10,690 nt of DNA from Clostridiaceae bacterium (GTDB lineage Bacteria > Bacillota > Clostridia > Saccharofermentanales > DTU023). The translations under genes and the position numbers were made by a program. The stretch lies in contig JAAYEX010000165.1 of the NCBI GenBank assembly GCA_012728535.1, positions 1-10,690 on the forward strand. The letters are read 5' to 3'. Below, piece after piece: positions 1 through 5,933 of this stretch. Every line of letters starts with the position of its first letter. Position 1 is the stretch's first letter. The notes beneath the pieces were generated by a model. That model did no database searches. It saw only the letters and a list, made by a program, of their open reading frames with translations, and was not told the DNA's origin.

Positions 1-56
1 AGTGGTGCCAGACAGCTAACGGCGCCGGGTACTCCCGAACGGACGGACGTCCGGGT

Positions 57-66
57 AAGAGGTGAT
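57..66 (+). promoter_or_regulatory. Ribosome binding site for the DUF1648 gene
   Basis: AAGAGGTGAT is complementary to the 3' end of 16S rRNA and sits about 6 nt before the GTG at 71. It decides against the in-frame GTG at 62, which would place the start codon inside the site. The sequence from 1 to 56 contains no feature I can assign; it may be the tail of an upstream gene. Confidence 0.7.
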
Positions 67-70
67 ATCT

Positions 71-1177
71 GTGAATGAATTGAATATATTGCAGTTGATA
101 TATGCTGTCAGCATTCTGATCGTTGCGATAGGCCAAAGCCTGGTCCCTCGTTTTTCAGGCAAAGGTCTCCATCTCGGAGTACGGTTTTCAGAGAGAAATG
201 CCGAGCGCTCAGAAATTGATGATGTTATTAACAGATTCAACTGGCTGACTTTAGGTCTAGGAGTGGCTTTGGCCGTTCTCGTCTTTTTTCTCACCCCATT
301 ATTTGCCCGTAGTATTGTCCTGCAGCTTTTTGTCTTGCTACTGGCTATTGTACTTCTGACTCTCCCTCTTATCCGGGGTAACAAAAAACTGAAAGATTTG
401 AAGGCTGAGTGGAATGACCCCGGTCCCCGAATCATTCCCGAAAACCTAAAAAGGGAAATCCTAGGGAAAGAGTTCGGCCTGATCGCTAATGGACTGTGGC
501 TGCATTCTGTCGCCTTCCTTATTTTTATTGCCTGTACTGCTTATACACTGACCAACTATGACAAATTGCCGGAAATAATGCCCACTCATTTTAACTTCAA
601 AGGCCAGGCTAACGCTTTCAGCCCCAAAAGTCACTCTATGGCGCTCTTACCGGCCAGCTCTGCTCTGGTTTTGTGGATAATCATCTATCTCTCTAATCTT
701 GCCTACCTGTCCGGCAAGCAAAGTCTGGATGTGCGAGATCCTGAAGGTTCGCTGAAGAGATACCTGCAGGCCCGAAATATCTGGACTGTATTCATGGGAC
801 TGGCTAACGTGGTCTTTGTCGGTTTTACCCAGATCGGCATATCTTATTTATTTTTCGGCAATGTGGAATATGCACAGCTAGTCATTGTCGGCCTGCTCTT
901 ATTAAGTTTAATCCTGGTCATAACTGCGATTTATCTCGCCGCCAATGTCGGTACATTCGGCGAAAGAATGGAAGATGCGGGTATCATGAGCGATGATTCT
1001 ACGGATGATAACTGGAAACTGGGCGGGCTTATCTACTACAACAAAGCTGATTCAGCTGTCTTTGCGCAGAAACGAATCGGTGCCGGCGTCACGATCAATC
1101 TGGCCACTGCCGCAGGAAAGCTGATTGTTCTTGCCCTTATGGTGTTGATTATCCTGCCTTTGATCTTGCTCATCTGA
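71..1177 (+). CDS. DUF1648/DUF5808-type polytopic membrane protein
   Basis: Integral membrane protein of about 368 residues with roughly eight hydrophobic segments, including one at the extreme N terminus and one at the extreme C terminus. Around residues 165-185 it has LPEIMPTHFNFKGQANAF, which matches the DUF1648 signature (P-x-HFN-x-x-G-x-A). Near the C terminus, WKLGGLIYYNKADSAVFAQK followed by GAGVTINLATAAGKL resembles the DUF5808 motif. Such proteins are often paired with a GntR-type regulator; none is visible here because the window begins just upstream. I chose the GTG at 71 because AAGAGGTGAT (57-66) is well spaced for it; the in-frame GTG at 62 lies inside that ribosome binding site. 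Biochemical function is unknown; some DUF1648 proteins (SdpI family) act in toxin immunity, but nothing here shows that role. The 3' end overlaps the convergent neighbour by 8 bp. Confidence 0.85.
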   Translation: MNELNILQLIYAVSILIVAIGQSLVPRFSGKGLHLGVRFSERNAERSEIDDVINRFNWLTLGLGVALAVLVFFLTPLFARSIVLQLFVLLLAIVLLTLPLIRGNKKLKDLKAEWNDPGPRIIPENLKREILGKEFGLIANGLWLHSVAFLIFIACTAYTLTNYDKLPEIMPTHFNFKGQANAFSPKSHSMALLPASSALVLWIIIYLSNLAYLSGKQSLDVRDPEGSLKRYLQARNIWTVFMGLANVVFVGFTQIGISYLFFGNVEYAQLVIVGLLLLSLILVITAIYLAANVGTFGERMEDAGIMSDDSTDDNWKLGGLIYYNKADSAVFAQKRIGAGVTINLATAAGKLIVLALMVLIILPLILLI

Positions 1178-2450
1178 GCATGCCCTGCAAGTTCTTGCGC
1201 CAGCCGTCGATAGAGTAATGGATGACACGCCCTACAAAAATTTCCCGCAGTACTTGCAAAGCAGGAGTTCTTTCCAGCAGCATACGGGCGTTCGCATTCT
1301 TTTCAAGGTGTAGCTCGGGATTCGTCAGATAAAGCATTTCACGGCGGAAGTCAGTGGCTTCAAATGCTCGGTTCAAAGTTACGAGAAAGCCCTCAAAATC
1401 TCCCTTTGTCTCAAAAACATAAGTGGCAGCTTTTTCCTGGGGGAAATTGAACTCCACAACAGCTTTTTGGCCATTTTCGGAAGGCGAAACTGTCCACAGC
1501 GCCCAGTCTGATGTCTTTTCCGACGCTGCTTCGTTTTCAACTGAGGGCTCTGTTTCGTCTGCCATCTTCACATCGTCTTCAGACTTTGTCTCGTCCTCCG
1601 GCTGTTCATCAGTATCTGCTGCAGCAGGAACCCACTTAAAGCCCACAGCCATCCGGGACACGTCAGTCATTTCCTTTAAAGATTGGAAGTAATCAGCCAA
1701 AGGACTCGCTGCCAGCATTTCTTTGATTACGGTCGCGGTCGTGGGAACATGCGCCTGCAAGTCTGATAGTGACACTGCAATCCCCTCCGCTATCACTTGT
1801 ACCGCCTGCACTGCCTGTGAGCGACTAAGCGACGGATCGAGTTTTTCCAGCAGGTCTGCATTGCGGGCCCGCAAATTACGGAGGGCCTCACTTATCTGTA
1901 ATATGAGGGGGTCAAAATCATAGCCAAGACGAGAAATATTATACTGCTCACCTGTTTTCAGCGATAAAGCTACAAGGTGTTTCTCTGCTGTGAAAGCGGA
2001 AACAAAAAGAAAGGGAATGCGCCGTGCGTCGAGATTAGGCGGCAGCAGCAGAATACAATCGCGAAAGACATGCAATTCTGCCTTGCCCTCTCGTTCATCG
2101 TAATTATAGGCCGGGTTTTTCAACTCCATCAGCGGGGGGCCTTTGGGCTGGAAAACCGACTTGACTTTTCTATTAAAAGCGGCCCAAAGATTGAGAAAAA
2201 AGGCTTCTTCCTCCAGACCGATACGTGAGATCTTTACAGGAGAAACTCTTGTATCCAACTGTATGACGTGACTCTCCCTGCTGATAGCGGTAATCGAATA
2301 ATAGGGGACAAAAGATGTCTGCAGAAGGCCATCCAGAAGTATTCCTTCGGCCTCGATCGTTATTTCACAATCTCCTGAAAATAAAGCAGATTCCACTTTT
2401 CCTTTATAAACAGCAGCCGCATCGCGGACACCAATATTTTCACTATTCAT
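1170..2450 (-). CDS. Unknown protein with repeated PH-like beta modules and an acidic linker
   Basis: A 426-residue soluble protein that I do not recognise. It has no signal peptide or membrane segment. Residues about 14-100 and 115-205 look like two copies of a beta-rich module ending in an amphipathic helix: compare VKISRIGLEEEAFFLNLWAAF with YNISRLGYDFDPLILQISEAL. A third, more diverged copy may lie after about residue 315, ending in KGDFEGFLVTLNRAFEA. A helical stretch (about 205-265) and a very acidic, probably disordered linker (about 275-315, rich in D, E and S) separate the second and third copies. The pattern recalls PH-like or GRAM-like folds, but this is inference from sequence rhythm only. 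The ATG at 2450 has GGGGAG (2458-2463) 7 nt upstream. A broken zinc-ribbon coding stretch ends 16 bp upstream on the same strand. The gene converges on its left neighbour with an 8-bp overlap. Confidence 0.8.
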   Translation of the reverse strand: MNSENIGVRDAAAVYKGKVESALFSGDCEITIEAEGILLDGLLQTSFVPYYSITAISRESHVIQLDTRVSPVKISRIGLEEEAFFLNLWAAFNRKVKSVFQPKGPPLMELKNPAYNYDEREGKAELHVFRDCILLLPPNLDARRIPFLFVSAFTAEKHLVALSLKTGEQYNISRLGYDFDPLILQISEALRNLRARNADLLEKLDPSLSRSQAVQAVQVIAEGIAVSLSDLQAHVPTTATVIKEMLAASPLADYFQSLKEMTDVSRMAVGFKWVPAAADTDEQPEDETKSEDDVKMADETEPSVENEAASEKTSDWALWTVSPSENGQKAVVEFNFPQEKAATYVFETKGDFEGFLVTLNRAFEATDFRREMLYLTNPELHLEKNANARMLLERTPALQVLREIFVGRVIHYSIDGWRKNLQGMLR

Positions 2451-2466
2451 TGCTTCACTCCCCTAC

Positions 2467-2562
2467 TCAGAGTTTGGAGCCGCAACCACCGCAAAATCTC
2501 ACACCGGGCGGATTTTGAAATTCACATTCGCCACAGAGGCCGACTTGCCGGGAGGGAGCCTC
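2467..2562 (-). pseudogene. Zinc-ribbon C-terminal remnant, start lost at repeat copy A
   Basis: The minus strand reads CGECEFQNPPGVRFCGGCGS then KL and TGA (codons from 2535 to 2467). This is a classic two-knuckle zinc ribbon (CxxC, 10 residues, CxxC, ending CGSKL), close to the zinc_ribbon_2 pattern C-x-x-C-x-x-x-N-P-x-x-x-x-FC-x-x-CG-x-x-L. Upstream the frame stays open through repeat copy A and stops at a TAA inside repeat copy B, but it contains no ATG, GTG or TTG. A normal start is therefore missing and the coding sequence appears to end where the repeat (2564-2591) begins. The stop lies 16 bp before the downstream ATG, just upstream of its ribosome binding site. It may be the tail of a gene formerly upstream of, or fused to, the beta-repeat protein. 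Chance similarity is unlikely given four correctly spaced cysteines, but the piece is short. Confidence 0.55.
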
Positions 2563-2563
2563 A

Positions 2564-2591
2564 TGACAACTTAGCTGGCCGACACCGTTTA
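2564..2591 (+). repeat. Palindromic repeat, copy A (diverged)
   Basis: This stretch aligns without gaps to copy B (2612-2639), with 23 of 28 positions identical, including ACAACTTAG at the left and CACCGTTTA at the right. Its palindromic core is degraded (GCTGGCCGACACC in place of GGTGCCTGGCACC). It lies 48 bp upstream of copy B in the same orientation and marks the edge of the zinc-ribbon remnant. Confidence 0.6.
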
Positions 2592-2604
2592 CGCCTAGTG
2601 ACAG

Positions 2605-2639
2605 AATAACTTAACAACTTAGGTGCCTGGCACCGTTTA
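2605..2639 (+). repeat. Palindromic repeat, copy B (core GGTGCCTGGCACC)
   Basis: The first 32 bases (2605-2636) are identical to 9434-9465, about 6.8 kb away. The core GGTGCCTGGCACC (2622-2634) is a perfect odd palindrome able to form a 5-bp hairpin with a 3-nt loop. It is preceded by AACTTAACAACTTA and followed by GTTTA. This is typical of REP-like extragenic palindromes that IS200/RAYT-type Y1 transposases can mobilise; no such transposase is in the window, so that link is inference. Confidence 0.8.
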
Positions 2640-2729
2640 AATGAGAAGGATGAAAGGATTGCTGAATATGCCTCCTATACTTTTAATCTAGCATAAACTA
2701 CTTGCTTTTTCCATGTTGAGCCGAAGAGA
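2640..2729. other. Non-coding spacer between repeats B and C
   Basis: I see no supportable gene in these 90 bases. The only start is a 16-codon plus-strand reading frame from the ATG at 2641 that lacks a ribosome binding site. The whole 2451-2884 intergenic region otherwise holds the zinc-ribbon remnant, repeats A to C and the promoter of the DUF4332 gene. Confidence 0.5.
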
Positions 2730-2749
2730 TGTGCCTGGCACCGTTTACA
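2730..2749 (+). repeat. Palindromic repeat, copy C (core only)
   Basis: GTGCCTGGCACCGTTTA (2731-2747) repeats the core and right flank of copy B, but the left arm (AACTTAACAACTTA) is absent. Its right flank CACCGTTTACAC resembles copy A's CACCGTTTACGC. It has the same orientation as A and B and lies 108 bp from B. Confidence 0.7.
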
Positions 2750-2810
2750 CGAACTGACTGCATGGAAAACGGATTTTTGTAATTTTCGGCACTGTTCTTT
2801 AAAAAAGCGA

Positions 2811-2839
2811 TTGCTTATAGTAATCTGACTTTATATAGT
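2811..2839 (+). promoter_or_regulatory. Predicted promoter of the DUF4332 gene
   Basis: TTGCTT (2811-2816) and TATAGT (2834-2839) are separated by 17 bp and lie in an AT-rich stretch about 45 bp before the start codon. A second TATAGT at 2845-2850 could be an alternative -10 box. The promoter lies downstream of repeat copy C. Confidence 0.5.
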
Positions 2840-2884
2840 TAATCTATAGTATATTTATCTCATTTGCGAAAGGAGCCCTTCCCC

Positions 2885-3289
2885 ATGACAAGACTATCTA
2901 TGATTGAAGGAATTGCAGAAGTTTATGAAGGCAAACTCAAAGATGCAGGCGTAAACTCAATCGAAGCCTTTCTGGAGGCTGCAGCTACAAAAAAAGGCAG
3001 GATTGATCTTGCTGAAAAGTCAGGGATCTCGGAGAAGCTGATCCTCACCTGGGCCAACCATGCCGATCTGTCCAGAGTAAAAGGCATCGGCAGCCAGTAT
3101 TCCGATTTGCTGGAAGAGGCCGGTGTTGATACCGTGCCCGAGCTGGCCAATCGTAATCCGCAAAATCTTTATCAGAAAATAATGGAAGTGAATGAGGAAA
3201 AAAATCTGGTCAGGAGGCCTCCAAGCGAAAAGATGATCGCGGGCTGGATAGCACAGGCTAAGGAACTGCCCAGGATATTGGAGTACTGA
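2885..3289 (+). CDS. DUF4332 helix-hairpin-helix protein
   Basis: A 134-residue cytoplasmic protein made of two similar halves about 58 residues apart. Residues 7-30 (IEGIAEVYEGKLKDAGVNSI and on) match residues 65-88 (VKGIGSQYSDLLEEAGVDTV and on). Each half ends in a similar helix, SEKLILTWANHA and SEKMIAGWIAQA. The GIG/GIA plus 'L-x-x-AGV-x-x' pattern is that of the DUF4332 family, which is related to helix-hairpin-helix DNA-binding folds. DNA or nucleic-acid binding is therefore plausible but not shown. I chose the ATG at 2885, 9 nt after AAAGGAG (2869-2875), over an in-frame TTG at 2864, which precedes that site. The gene stands alone, with its own predicted promoter, and ends at a terminator shared with the convergent coaW gene. 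Confidence 0.85.
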   Translation: MTRLSMIEGIAEVYEGKLKDAGVNSIEAFLEAAATKKGRIDLAEKSGISEKLILTWANHADLSRVKGIGSQYSDLLEEAGVDTVPELANRNPQNLYQKIMEVNEEKNLVRRPPSEKMIAGWIAQAKELPRILEY

Positions 3290-3342
3290 TCAGAATTTAA
3301 GTTCTATGAAAGTTTAAGTTAGATTTTTTGAAAAAAAACTGA

Positions 3343-3373
3343 AAAAGCAGTCTGTCCAACACAGGCTGCTTTT
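3343..3373. terminator. Bidirectional intrinsic terminator
   Basis: AAAAGCAG-T-CTGT pairs with ACAG-G-CTGCTTTT around a CCAAC loop, giving a 13-bp stem with one wobble pair. On the plus strand it ends in TTTTCTATT; on the minus strand it is followed by a T-run (complement of the A8 at 3331-3338). It sits between the DUF4332 stop (3289) and the coaW stop (3377) and can end transcription from both sides, closing the long minus-strand operon. Confidence 0.85.
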
Positions 3374-3376
3374 CTA

Positions 3377-4234
3377 TTACTCTCTCTTTTGCAAAGCAGC
3401 ACCGATGGCTGTCGCAAATTCAGCCCTCTCCGGCACAATCATTTCAATATTGTAGAGGGTTGAAAAAGTTCTTAAGGTGTCCCGGCCCTGTGGAACACGG
3501 AGCATGTTCCCGGTGAAGACAACCTTATCGACTCCGGCCAGGCGAGCTGAAAGTACTGACGCCGTACCTACAGATTGAAAGACCAGATTGACAATGCCAA
3601 GTGCCAGGTCGTTGGCTTTGGCCTTATCATTAACTTTGCCGAAGTTGGAGGCGGTAGTGCTTGCCGTAAGGTCACCAATCGCTTCTTTGGAAATATCGCC
3701 GATGGTGAGGTCAACATTTTCCAGACTGCCCAGGTCGGCCATCTCGGAGATAGAAGCAAAATCACGCACCTGGAGCATGCGGTCAGCCAGTCCCAGCAAG
3801 GTGCCTCCACCGACACCGGAACCGATGATATGCCTGGTCCCTTCCAGGTCTGCATAGACGATAGAGGTGCCGGTTCCCATGCTGACGACAATCGCGCGGT
3901 CAATGCCGGCGACATAGAGACCACCCAGGCCGGTCGCATCAAATTCAGGCACTTTACGGGTCGGACAGTCAAAAAGATTACCGAAAATCGCAGAAGCTCC
4001 GACACCGGTTATTCTGATTTCCTCCACCTGCGCCAGCTTGAGACAGTTTTCGCGCAAAAACTTTCCCAGTGCTCCATAGGCTGAAGCTACGGGGTCGCTG
4101 GCCTCAACCAATTTCTCCGTCAGCAGTACTCCGTTGTTGAAACCGACAATTTTGGTGGTTGTCCCGCCGATATCCAGACCGATAACGACACCTTCCGAGT
4201 GCTCAATAGAGTTGATATAGTCAGCATTGTTCAT
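3377..4234 (-). CDS. coaW: Type II pantothenate kinase
   Basis: Phosphorylates pantothenate with ATP, the first committed step of coenzyme A synthesis, in the cytoplasm. The protein has 285 residues; the Staphylococcus aureus enzyme has about 267. The ASKHA-fold motifs are in order: the ATP phosphate loop VIGLDIGGTTTK (17-28), a candidate catalytic Glu in VPEFDATG (about residue 97), VVSMGTGTS (116-124), the glycine-rich GSGVGGGTLLGL (138-149), and near the C terminus VVFTGNMLR. Start choice: the ATG at 4234 has GTGGAGA 7 nt upstream. An in-frame GTG at 4267 directly follows the glycosyltransferase stop but has no ribosome binding site. It is the last gene of the minus-strand train and ends at the shared terminator. 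Type II enzymes are known to be insensitive to CoA feedback; that property is inferred here from family only. Confidence 0.93.
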   Translation of the reverse strand: MNNADYINSIEHSEGVVIGLDIGGTTTKIVGFNNGVLLTEKLVEASDPVASAYGALGKFLRENCLKLAQVEEIRITGVGASAIFGNLFDCPTRKVPEFDATGLGGLYVAGIDRAIVVSMGTGTSIVYADLEGTRHIIGSGVGGGTLLGLADRMLQVRDFASISEMADLGSLENVDLTIGDISKEAIGDLTASTTASNFGKVNDKAKANDLALGIVNLVFQSVGTASVLSARLAGVDKVVFTGNMLRVPQGRDTLRTFSTLYNIEMIVPERAEFATAIGAALQKRE

Positions 4235-4267
4235 GAGATTGTCTCCACAGGATATTCTGTAAAACAC

Positions 4268-5299
4268 CTAGGGCTTCAATGAGAGAAAGCGCTTAGATAG
4301 TTTTATGCCCTGGCGACGTAAGATGCGCCAGCGGTCGCCGGACATATGATTCATAATAAAGAGGATATTGCTCCTGACCCCGCGATACATGGCACGGTCT
4401 ACCCGCCGCATCCAGCCCCAGAGTTTCTCTACGCGGTCGTAGTCTTTCTCACTTTCATTCATCATCAAAGACAAAGCGCAGGTAGAAACTATGGCTGTCA
4501 GGTATGTGTACATGTATTCACGCTGGGATTCATCACGGATATCTTCTTCCAGGCGATAAACATCGTAAAGCATGCGGGCAATCCGCAGCAAATCATCTTC
4601 TTTGCTTGTAATATCCTCAGTGCCTCCGTTAGCTCCGCCGGCGACAGCATAACGCAGGTCGTAGTCCGCATAATAAACCTGCTTGACATAGGGCAGGGGC
4701 AAATAAGAGTAAACGTATTCCGCCAAATCCGATCCCTCTGGCATACGGAGGGGAGATTTCTTCAGCAGAGAAGTACGGAATATTGAGTTATTCATGGTAA
4801 AGAGACGAGACCGGCGGAAGCGCTTCAATTCACTCCAGTCATAGGCTGTAAAGGACTGGGGGAAGATCTTTTGCAAGGGCATAATCTGCCATTCATCTTC
4901 GAGCTCATCTTCCATGACATTGTAAGCAACAATACCTACCGAAGCTCCAATTTGCTCGGTTTGCAGGGTATTCAGCAACTTTGACAAAGCTTGTGCCTTC
5001 AGGGAGTCATCTCCGGAAAGGAGCATATACCACTCACCTGCAGCCTCCTTGATCGAAGAATGAACCTCGCTGCCCATTCCCTTGTGCTTAGCCTGATAGG
5101 TCCGCAGGGAGATCTCCCGTTCCGAGCAATATTCCCGGGCTGCCTGGATAAAATCCGCACCGTCACAGTTGCAGATTAATGTAAGCTCCAAGGCTGATCT
5201 GTCACTTTCGCTTAATTCGTCCAGGAAGGAAAAGCTCTCAACAGCTGTACGGGCTCCCGGATTATTTATGGTCATGACTAAAGATAATACCGGCTTCAT
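4268..5299 (-). CDS. Family 2 glycosyltransferase
   Basis: A 343-residue cytoplasmic GT-A type enzyme predicted to transfer a sugar from a nucleotide-sugar donor. The N-terminal beta strand LSLVMTINNPG is followed by LTLICNCDGAD (about 39-49). The metal and donor site is GEWYMLLSGDD (88-98), with the Asp pair at 97-98 standing where the DxD motif falls. The C-terminal half is helical and very basic at its end (WRILRRQGIKLSKRFLSLKP), with no obvious membrane span, so peripheral membrane contact is possible. Acceptor and donor cannot be told from sequence. Its ATG overlaps the sepF stop as ATGA (5296-5299), which implies translational coupling, and no independent ribosome binding site is obvious. 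Its place between sepF and coaW is unusual for the clostridial division locus. Confidence 0.87.
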   Translation of the reverse strand: MKPVLSLVMTINNPGARTAVESFSFLDELSESDRSALELTLICNCDGADFIQAAREYCSEREISLRTYQAKHKGMGSEVHSSIKEAAGEWYMLLSGDDSLKAQALSKLLNTLQTEQIGASVGIVAYNVMEDELEDEWQIMPLQKIFPQSFTAYDWSELKRFRRSRLFTMNNSIFRTSLLKKSPLRMPEGSDLAEYVYSYLPLPYVKQVYYADYDLRYAVAGGANGGTEDITSKEDDLLRIARMLYDVYRLEEDIRDESQREYMYTYLTAIVSTCALSLMMNESEKDYDRVEKLWGWMRRVDRAMYRGVRSNILFIMNHMSGDRWRILRRQGIKLSKRFLSLKP

Positions 5300-5790
5300 C
5301 TCATCACGGGCCCGCTATAAGTTTTAACCCTGCCGCTGGCTGCAGCTCCTCTGAAGGCTTCGGCAGAAAAGTGTCCGTCATCAAAATCAATACGGGTTGA
5401 ACGGGGGGCAAAAACAAAGATATATTGAGAAACCATCTGCAGGATGCCACCTATGGCATAGGCGGATCCGGATACGATATCCTGAAAACGGACACGGATA
5501 TCCTGATTCATGCGTTCAGTATTGCATATGACTGTATAGCCTGATTTGACATGGTCACAGACAGGCCAGGCTGAATCGATATCAATCGCTTCCACCAGCA
5601 TCACGGTATGCTGTAAATCGTTGCGCGCATCTCTGATATCTACAACACGGGCATCGCGTGCAGGTTTTTTGGGCTGTCGGCTGACCGCCAGCTCTTCATA
5701 AGCCCGATCCTCGACTTCAAAGTCCTCTTCATAGAAGTCGTCATAATCTTCCTCAGGTGGTTTTCCGAGTAATTTGTTCAGGAAGCTCAT
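5296..5790 (-). CDS. sepF: Cell division protein SepF
   Basis: SepF binds FtsZ and helps anchor and align the Z ring at the membrane in Gram-positive bacteria. This protein has 164 residues. The N terminus MSFLNKLLG fits the short amphipathic membrane-binding helix of SepF. A strongly acidic linker follows (DDFYEEDFEVED, about 17-28). The conserved SepF core spans about 48-135 and contains NTERMNQDIRVRFQDIVSGS and AYAIGGILQMVSQYIFVFAP. I chose the ATG at 5790, 8 nt after GGAGG; a TTG at 5805 would put that site inside the coding sequence. A roughly 25-residue tail extends past the core. The gene lies downstream of yggS, as in many Bacillota, and its stop overlaps the glycosyltransferase start by 4 nt. 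Confidence 0.93.
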   Translation of the reverse strand: MSFLNKLLGKPPEEDYDDFYEEDFEVEDRAYEELAVSRQPKKPARDARVVDIRDARNDLQHTVMLVEAIDIDSAWPVCDHVKSGYTVICNTERMNQDIRVRFQDIVSGSAYAIGGILQMVSQYIFVFAPRSTRIDFDDGHFSAEAFRGAAASGRVKTYSGPVMR

Positions 5791-5821
5791 ACGTTCATCC
5801 TCCAAATATTAGCTTAAACTT

Positions 5822-5850
5822 ATTATAGCTACGCTCAGGCTGAGTTTTTC
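5822..5850 (-). promoter_or_regulatory. Possible sepF promoter with spacer palindrome
   Basis: On the minus strand a perfect TATAAT (5827 to 5822) lies about 32 bp upstream of the sepF start. The -35 position (around 5845-5851) has only a weak match, GAAAAA or TGAAAA. The palindrome CTCAGGCTGAG (5834-5844) fills much of the region between them and could bind a regulator. The 134-bp gap between yggS and sepF makes a separate promoter plausible. Confidence 0.45.
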
Positions 5851-5906
5851 AGAAAAACACAGACTCGTGATTTCACATGCTCAAAACATATACAGTTTTT
5901 ATAAGT

Positions 5907-5933
5907 GTACCAGTAAATGGCCTTCACTGGTAC
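5907..5933. repeat. 8-bp inverted repeat over the yggS stop codon
   Basis: GTACCAGT (5907-5914) and ACTGGTAC (5926-5933) are perfect complements around an 11-nt loop, spanning the yggS stop (5924-5926). On the minus strand the stem is followed by ACTTATAAAAACTG, not a T-run, so it is not a convincing intrinsic terminator. It could protect or attenuate the mRNA between yggS and sepF. Confidence 0.5.

Noticed and set aside
44..53. CGGACGTCCG palindrome before the DUF1648 gene as an operator
   Set aside because: A 10-bp palindrome in GC-rich sequence at the window edge; upstream context is missing and it may be inside a coding region.
2563..2574. GGAGGGAG followed by ATG ACA ACT TAG on the plus strand, looking like a truncated gene start
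   Set aside because: The frame is three codons long and the GGAGGGAG is explained by the minus-strand zinc-ribbon coding sequence (codons for APS).
2641..2691. Short plus-strand frame starting MRRMKGLLNMPPILLI
   Set aside because: Only 16 codons, no ribosome binding site, between two repeats; no reason to believe it is translated.
3568..4084. Long open frames opposite to and out of phase with coaW (plus strand 3575-4084; minus strand 3568-4005)
   Set aside because: They are shadows of a clearly conserved pantothenate kinase; their translations show no family motifs and no ribosome binding sites.
5844..5858. GTTTTTC-A-GAAAAAC as a terminator for yggS
   Set aside because: Only A-T pairs with a one-base centre and no GC stem; on the minus strand no T-run follows.
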